DNA of 64,000 nucleotides from Ottelia alismoides (taxonomy: Eukaryota; Streptophyta; Magnoliopsida; Alismatales; Hydrocharitaceae): the NCBI GenBank assembly GCA_037367405.1, contig JAZKJV010006035.1:62001-126000 (forward strand), written 5' to 3'. Both the position numbers and the translations under genes were made by a program. Each line of letters begins with the position of its first letter. Positions within the stretch are counted from its first letter, which is position 1. Below the pieces are notes generated by a model that was given only the letters and a program-made list of their open reading frames with translations, had not been told where the DNA came from and searched no databases. Positions 48,501-54,500 of the stretch are shown here, piece by piece.

Positions 48501-51500
48501 CACTTCTTCATTTTTTATATGTATATAAAATCACTTCTTCATTTTTTTAAGTTTAGGTAGCAGACATAAATTATTTATAAAAATTTGGAATATAATTTTT
48601 TTAAAACCAAGAGTCACAGTATATGTATAGTAGAGAAGTTATTTACAAAAATTCTCATGTACAACAATACAGGAGAATTTACTTCAGATTAAAAAACACT
48701 AGATCGGTAAAAATAACATGAACATCCAAGATCCAAACAATATCCCCAAAGAATGTGGAAAAACTCCATTCACATCTGATTTGAAATGTGTATAAAACAC
48801 ACGCATGGCAACAAGAAGGTAAAGACGGACTGTACTTATTTGATATGAAATGGCTGGAAGCACAGCAGCTTCAAGCTCCAAAAGGGCAGCAATACTTCTC
48901 TTGGTTGAAGCTCCATCAGTTGCTCAATTGGGGCAGCATCTATTGGTTGTTTGGAGGCTCCAAGACTGCAACAGCTTGTAGATTTTTTTAAGAGAAGCAC
49001 AAACTCCAGGTTTTTTTTGGGAATTTGAGAAATGGAAAGAGGAAAAGGGGCCTTACGTTGGAATAGGGAGAGAATAGAAAAAGGGAATAGGAAATGGGAT
49101 GGGGAAGGTTACTGGAACCTTCCTCTAGCATATTATTTATTTTTTTTAAAAAATATGACATCATTAGTGACATCATCAGCTGATGCTAGCATGCTGATGT
49201 ATATTATAATTATTTTTTTAAAAAAACTACAACAGTCAGTTAGTATAGCAGAAAATAAATATTTTTATTTTTTTAATTCATTTATTGAGATGTTTAAAAA
49301 ATGTCCGTATTCGCGCCCCAAATGTCAGATTTCGACACACAATATCTCGATTTGATCATCTCTAAACAACGATCAATATGAGTATATATTGATATACTTT
49401 TGATCGGGTATAAACTCCCGAAATTTTCGAGATACGGATTTGGTTTGGGGCTAAATTTTGTGAATTTAAAATAACAAACGACCTCCGCTTGACGAACAGT
49501 CAATTTTGTTGGTCTTATTTTGTGGAAACGGATTTTTAAGTGGTCTCGATTTATTTTGCGATTTTCAATTTCGTGATGCGGTTTTTCCGCGACATGCATT
49601 ACGATGCGGTCGACTTTTGATTGATTGCGATCGAACGACTTTTGATTTAAGATCAATTGATCAATTTGGATTATTTAATAATAATTGATAATTTTAATGG
49701 ATCAATCGGACCCTAATCAAGTCGGGTTCGGTTTAAATCGGATCCGTATGTTACATGAGAGTCGTCCCAAGGAAATATGGGCTGCAAGAGGATAGGTAGC
49801 ACAAGTACATTTTTGTTTTCTTAGAGCAATAGGCATATCGAGATTACATGCCTCTTTCTCAACCTGTAGGCCACCCTCATAAGAGGGCACCTTCTCATCC
49901 TGTAAAGAATCCAGCTGCATAGACAAATCACTACTACCATCAGTAGAAATAATGTACTCATTACATATTTGAGGCATGCTGGATGATGGGGAAGGCCCAT
50001 GAGCATGGGGAACAGTGTAGGGCCTACAAACAAAGACACGTGGTAAAAACTGAGCCAATGTACTGGGTGGTGGTCCAGAGGTAGCCGCATGAGTAGGTGT
50101 ATGTATAAGAGATGGTGGTGATGATGGAGGTAGTGTAGGTACAGGAGGTGGTGCAACCTAGGAGGAGGAGGCATGTATACCTCCTCACCTAAGTCGGATG
50201 GAGTCAACCTATCACATACAGGAGAGAAATACATAACTGACTCAAAGAAGGTGACATCAGCGCTGGCAAAGTATTTCCGTCAAAGCGAATCAAAATAACA
50301 GTATCCTTTCTAGGTACGAGAATAGACTATAAAGACACACTTGACAGCTCTAGGAGAGAACTTGTCATGATTAGGCATCAGATTGTTAACAAAGGCAACA
50401 CACCCAAACACTCGGGGTGTAACGGAGAACAAGTCCTTCTCAGGAAACGCAATCGAGAAAGGAACCTTTTCTCCTAAAACAAAAGATGGCATGCGGTTCA
50501 CCAAACAGAAAACATTGAGGACCATATCACCCGAGAAAGAGTGAGGGTATGACTCTGGATCAAAAAGGGTCAGGGTTACATCAAGTAAATGACAGTGTTT
50601 GCATTTAGCAATATCGTTCTATTGGGATGTATATGCACACGAAATCTGTTGTATGATGCCAAGAGACCTGAAAAACCGGATAGTTGTAATTTGCAGAACT
50701 ATAAGGCATTGTCAAAACGTAAAAACTTGACAATAACAGAGAAAATGTTAGTTATTTCACTAATAGAAGATTTAATGACAGACCCAGCTTTAGACTTGTT
50801 CTTTAACAGAAAGAACCAAGATAGTTGAGAATAGTCATCCACAGCAACAAGATAAAAATGGTGTCTTTGGCGATCCGGTACACGACTAGTACCCCAAATA
50901 TCTAAGTGAATAAGCTCAAATAATTGAGCATCGATATGACTCTGATGACCAAGAAAAGAAGAGCGCTTATGCTTTCCAAGCTAGCAAGCCGTGCACTAGA
51001 AGGAAGATCGCGTGGAAATCTGTGTGAGGACATGACACAGCTTCTGCAGATGAAGGTGGCCAAATGAAACATGTATGGTGAGACTGGTCCACGGGGAATA
51101 GTAGAGGACCTAGAGGCACCAATGTGAGGAGGTTGGACCAGTCTATAGAGGCCTTGCTGCTCATGGGTACATCCAATCACCATGCTTGTGAGTATATCAT
51201 GAAACACGAAAGAAGATGGGTTAAAAATGGCACGACAATGCAGATCCTTGGTGATCTGACTAATAGAAAGCAAGTTAATATGAAAGTCAGGAGAATAAAA
51301 AATATTCTGCAGGCGCATGGATGGTATCAAATGCACCTCCCCCTCTCTTGTGACGGGTAAGTAAACCCTATTCGAAATGACGATCCATCTACCATGGGGT
51401 ATAGATCTATAGGAATTGAATTGTGCTCTGTCTCCACACAGATGATGAGAACCACTAGAGTCCATGATCCACTTTATCATATCTTCCCTACTACAACCGG

Positions 51501-54500
51501 TAAAAGCATAGGTTATACCTAAGGAGCTCGAAGAGGCTCTAGCAACATCTGTAAAATTTGGTGAACATGTAGTGTTGTCGGCAACAGGAGTCATTATCTC
51601 CCTCAGACGGGAGACATGATCATCAAAGTGTGGATCTGCCTAAGGAACAGAACTGTTTGGAGGCTCAATCTGCTCGGTCACATAAGCAGATGCAGGGTAT
51701 CCATACTTCTGATAGCATGTGTCTTCAAAGTGACCTGAATGATGATAGCAGGCGCATAGGTCACGCTGACATCCACCTCCTCTGCCATAGGGACCACGCC
51801 CTCTGAACTGTGAGGAACATCCCCTACCACAACAAGAAACAATAGCTGAGGAGATCTATGTGGTGGCAGTGGTGGGATAAGAAGTCAGCTAAGGTGACTG
51901 TAGGCCTCCTCCATGGGAGGTATGGTCTCACCTGTAAGAAGTTGTCACACCCCTCATATTCTGGATCCAGGATTGTTAAGAAAATTCCAACAATTATGGA
52001 GTTCCCGTATGCCATATGTTGCTCCGTAGAAGTGATAACATGCATGAAGATGTAAAGCTTCTCAAACATGCCTCGAAGCGAAGAATGGAATGCATGCAAA
52101 GGATGACCATTGTGTTGACCATGTATATATATCAAACTATAGCTGAAGAGTCTTGGCCTCATTCTCCGCTTGGGCATACGCAGCTGATAGAATATCCCGC
52201 ATCGCCATAGTAGTGGGTTGGTTTATAATGTTGTTGGCAATCTCTGTGGTGAGAGTCTTAGAGAGCCAAACACGTGCATATGCGTCATCTTGCTTCCACA
52301 AAGCATTATCCCCAGTCTTCCATTGGCTCATGATTTGTAAGGATGTGCTCCTTGTTATTGTACTGCATAAGGCTCAAAAACTGCATAGACCACAACTCAT
52401 AGTTGGTTCCATCCATCTTTACTATGGGAATCGAGCCCTTGAAGGCATCAGACGAAGAAAAGATGTCATCTTTGTTTTCTAACATGATGAAAAAGAACGC
52501 TGAAAGGGACTTGACTGGGGAAGTAGACCGATCCGAACGAGTCTACATGATCATATAGAGGATTGGTTGTACGTGTAGACTCATACAACCATCCTCGTCA
52601 ATCCTCGAGCAGTGTTAGGTCAGAAAATGTGATTTATATGTCTGAAATCATATTTTTCATTAAAACATCTTTTCCGATCAAAATCAGACTGTACAACAAC
52701 TCTGAACGACATTAGAAGGGATTAAGATATTGTCAGCAATGCTAGGAGGGGACCTAATGCCAGCCCAACCCTTCGGTGGCAACCCAGTAGCACTTTTAGA
52801 GGCCCTTGAGGGCATGGAGCTGCAAGAGGTCCCTAGGGGGCCTGACGGTAGCACACATGACCCTAGGAGGTCGGTACCTGCACAAGGAAGTCTTAGAGAG
52901 GCTTGGCAGTGCTGCAACAGGTCATAGAATGGATTGGTCGCAGTGCAACCACCAACGACGTTGTCATTGAGCCCTCGGAGGTGTCCTGAATGGCGGCAAC
53001 TTGCCGATGGTGTACATGGTGACAAAGGGGGGGGGCGGGTGAGGTTAGGGCACTGGGTACAATAACTTTAGTTTAAGACCGTCGCTCTGATATCATGTGG
53101 AGAGAAGAATGAGTTGCTTATTCATAAGGCTCTAGTATTCTCTTATAGATATGAGAAACTTGTTGGCAAATTACATAAAAAAGACAGAAAGAATAAAGAA
53201 TACATAAAAGAATAAAAAGATAAGTAATATATCAACATATATAAAGAAAGAAAATCTCTACGAGAAGTAACATGATGTGTAGAACCATTATCAATGAGCT
53301 AATAAGTCTCATTGTTTACATGTCTTAAATCCTAACCATATGATCCAAGTTGAAGAAGCATTGTATGAAACACCCCTGCCATACCATACCCGATCAGATG
53401 AGGGCCTCATGTATCAACAGTTCCTTTTCTATTTTTATTGGATTCAATCTGTACCGAGAGTAGTACATAAAGTCCCCTATGGTTAGGGCTTTCAATAACA
53501 TATTATCCTTTCACCACATAGTGAAAATCGATCGCCACTGCTCAAAGGATGTAGCCCAATTATGGGTGAACCTTGTAAATACGTGTCTTCGTGCTTGCTT
53601 GCTTGATTTTTTTTGTGTGTGTTCTGCTTCCGCGATTCGCAATAATGTTTGCAGTATTTCAATTTTAAATCCCATCATATGATTTTGGATCATAAACTAC
53701 GAGAAGCAGAGGAAGAATTAGTAGCATGTTATGTTATCAGGTATTAGATATTATTTATTGCATGTTGCTTCTTGCATAAATTTATTAGTTTCAACATTTG
53801 ATTTAGGTGGAAGGAATTTATCTATGTTACCAATTTTATTTATGATATTTTAGGAATAGATAAAATAGGTGGGCAGTACATTAGTTAAAGTGACCAATAT
53901 CAAAAGTTAGGTCAGATCTGTCTTATTGACAGATTAACCAGATCAAGTTAGAAGTTTATTACTTGGATCACATGCCAAGTAAGGAGGGTTTCACCATCAT
54001 TTCAGGCTTATTTTAAGTGGAATTTTTTATAATATATTTAAGTATTCCCTGCAACTTCAGTGTAACATGTGTTGAAAAATGCATCATGCATATACATACA
54101 GAAATCATATTTTCAACAGGTTTCAGTTTAAATCACAGTATATATGCAACCAGATCATCAATGACGAGAAAAATGTGTGTTAAAAACATATGCAAATTAG
54201 AGTAAGGAAAAATCCAGAAACAATCATCATAGCCAACGATACGACAAAGAAATAGAGAGAGATCACAACTGAAGCATCATGTTGTAGGACTCCCCTTAAA
54301 AGAGACTACACCCCCACTTTAACGATGCACAGGGCCTTGGCGTGACGCTCCTAGGGTACGACGGTTCCACGCTCGTCGGCGGTGCGCACTGAGCCTAAGC
54401 ATCCTCGAAAGTCACCTCCATAGACGAAGCCTAAGATAGCAAGAGGGAGAAGAGAGGCGGTGGGAATGAGAACCGTAAATGTGTTTGTATCCCTCGTCCG

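Larger units (their letters stand above)
44393..53237 (-). mobile_element. Rearranged Ty1/copia element M (family A) holding foreign blocks
   Basis: The 3' LTR is at 44393-44530, the polypurine tract at 44531-44540, RNase H at 44906-45607, integrase to gag at 49750-52485, leader and hairpin to 53085, primer binding site complement (GCTCTGATATCA) at 53084-53095 and the 5' LTR at 53096-53237. Most of RT is missing, and 4.1 kb of other elements lies in its place (45608-49749). A solo family Y LTR splits its 3' end. No clear target duplication is seen. Confidence 0.7.
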
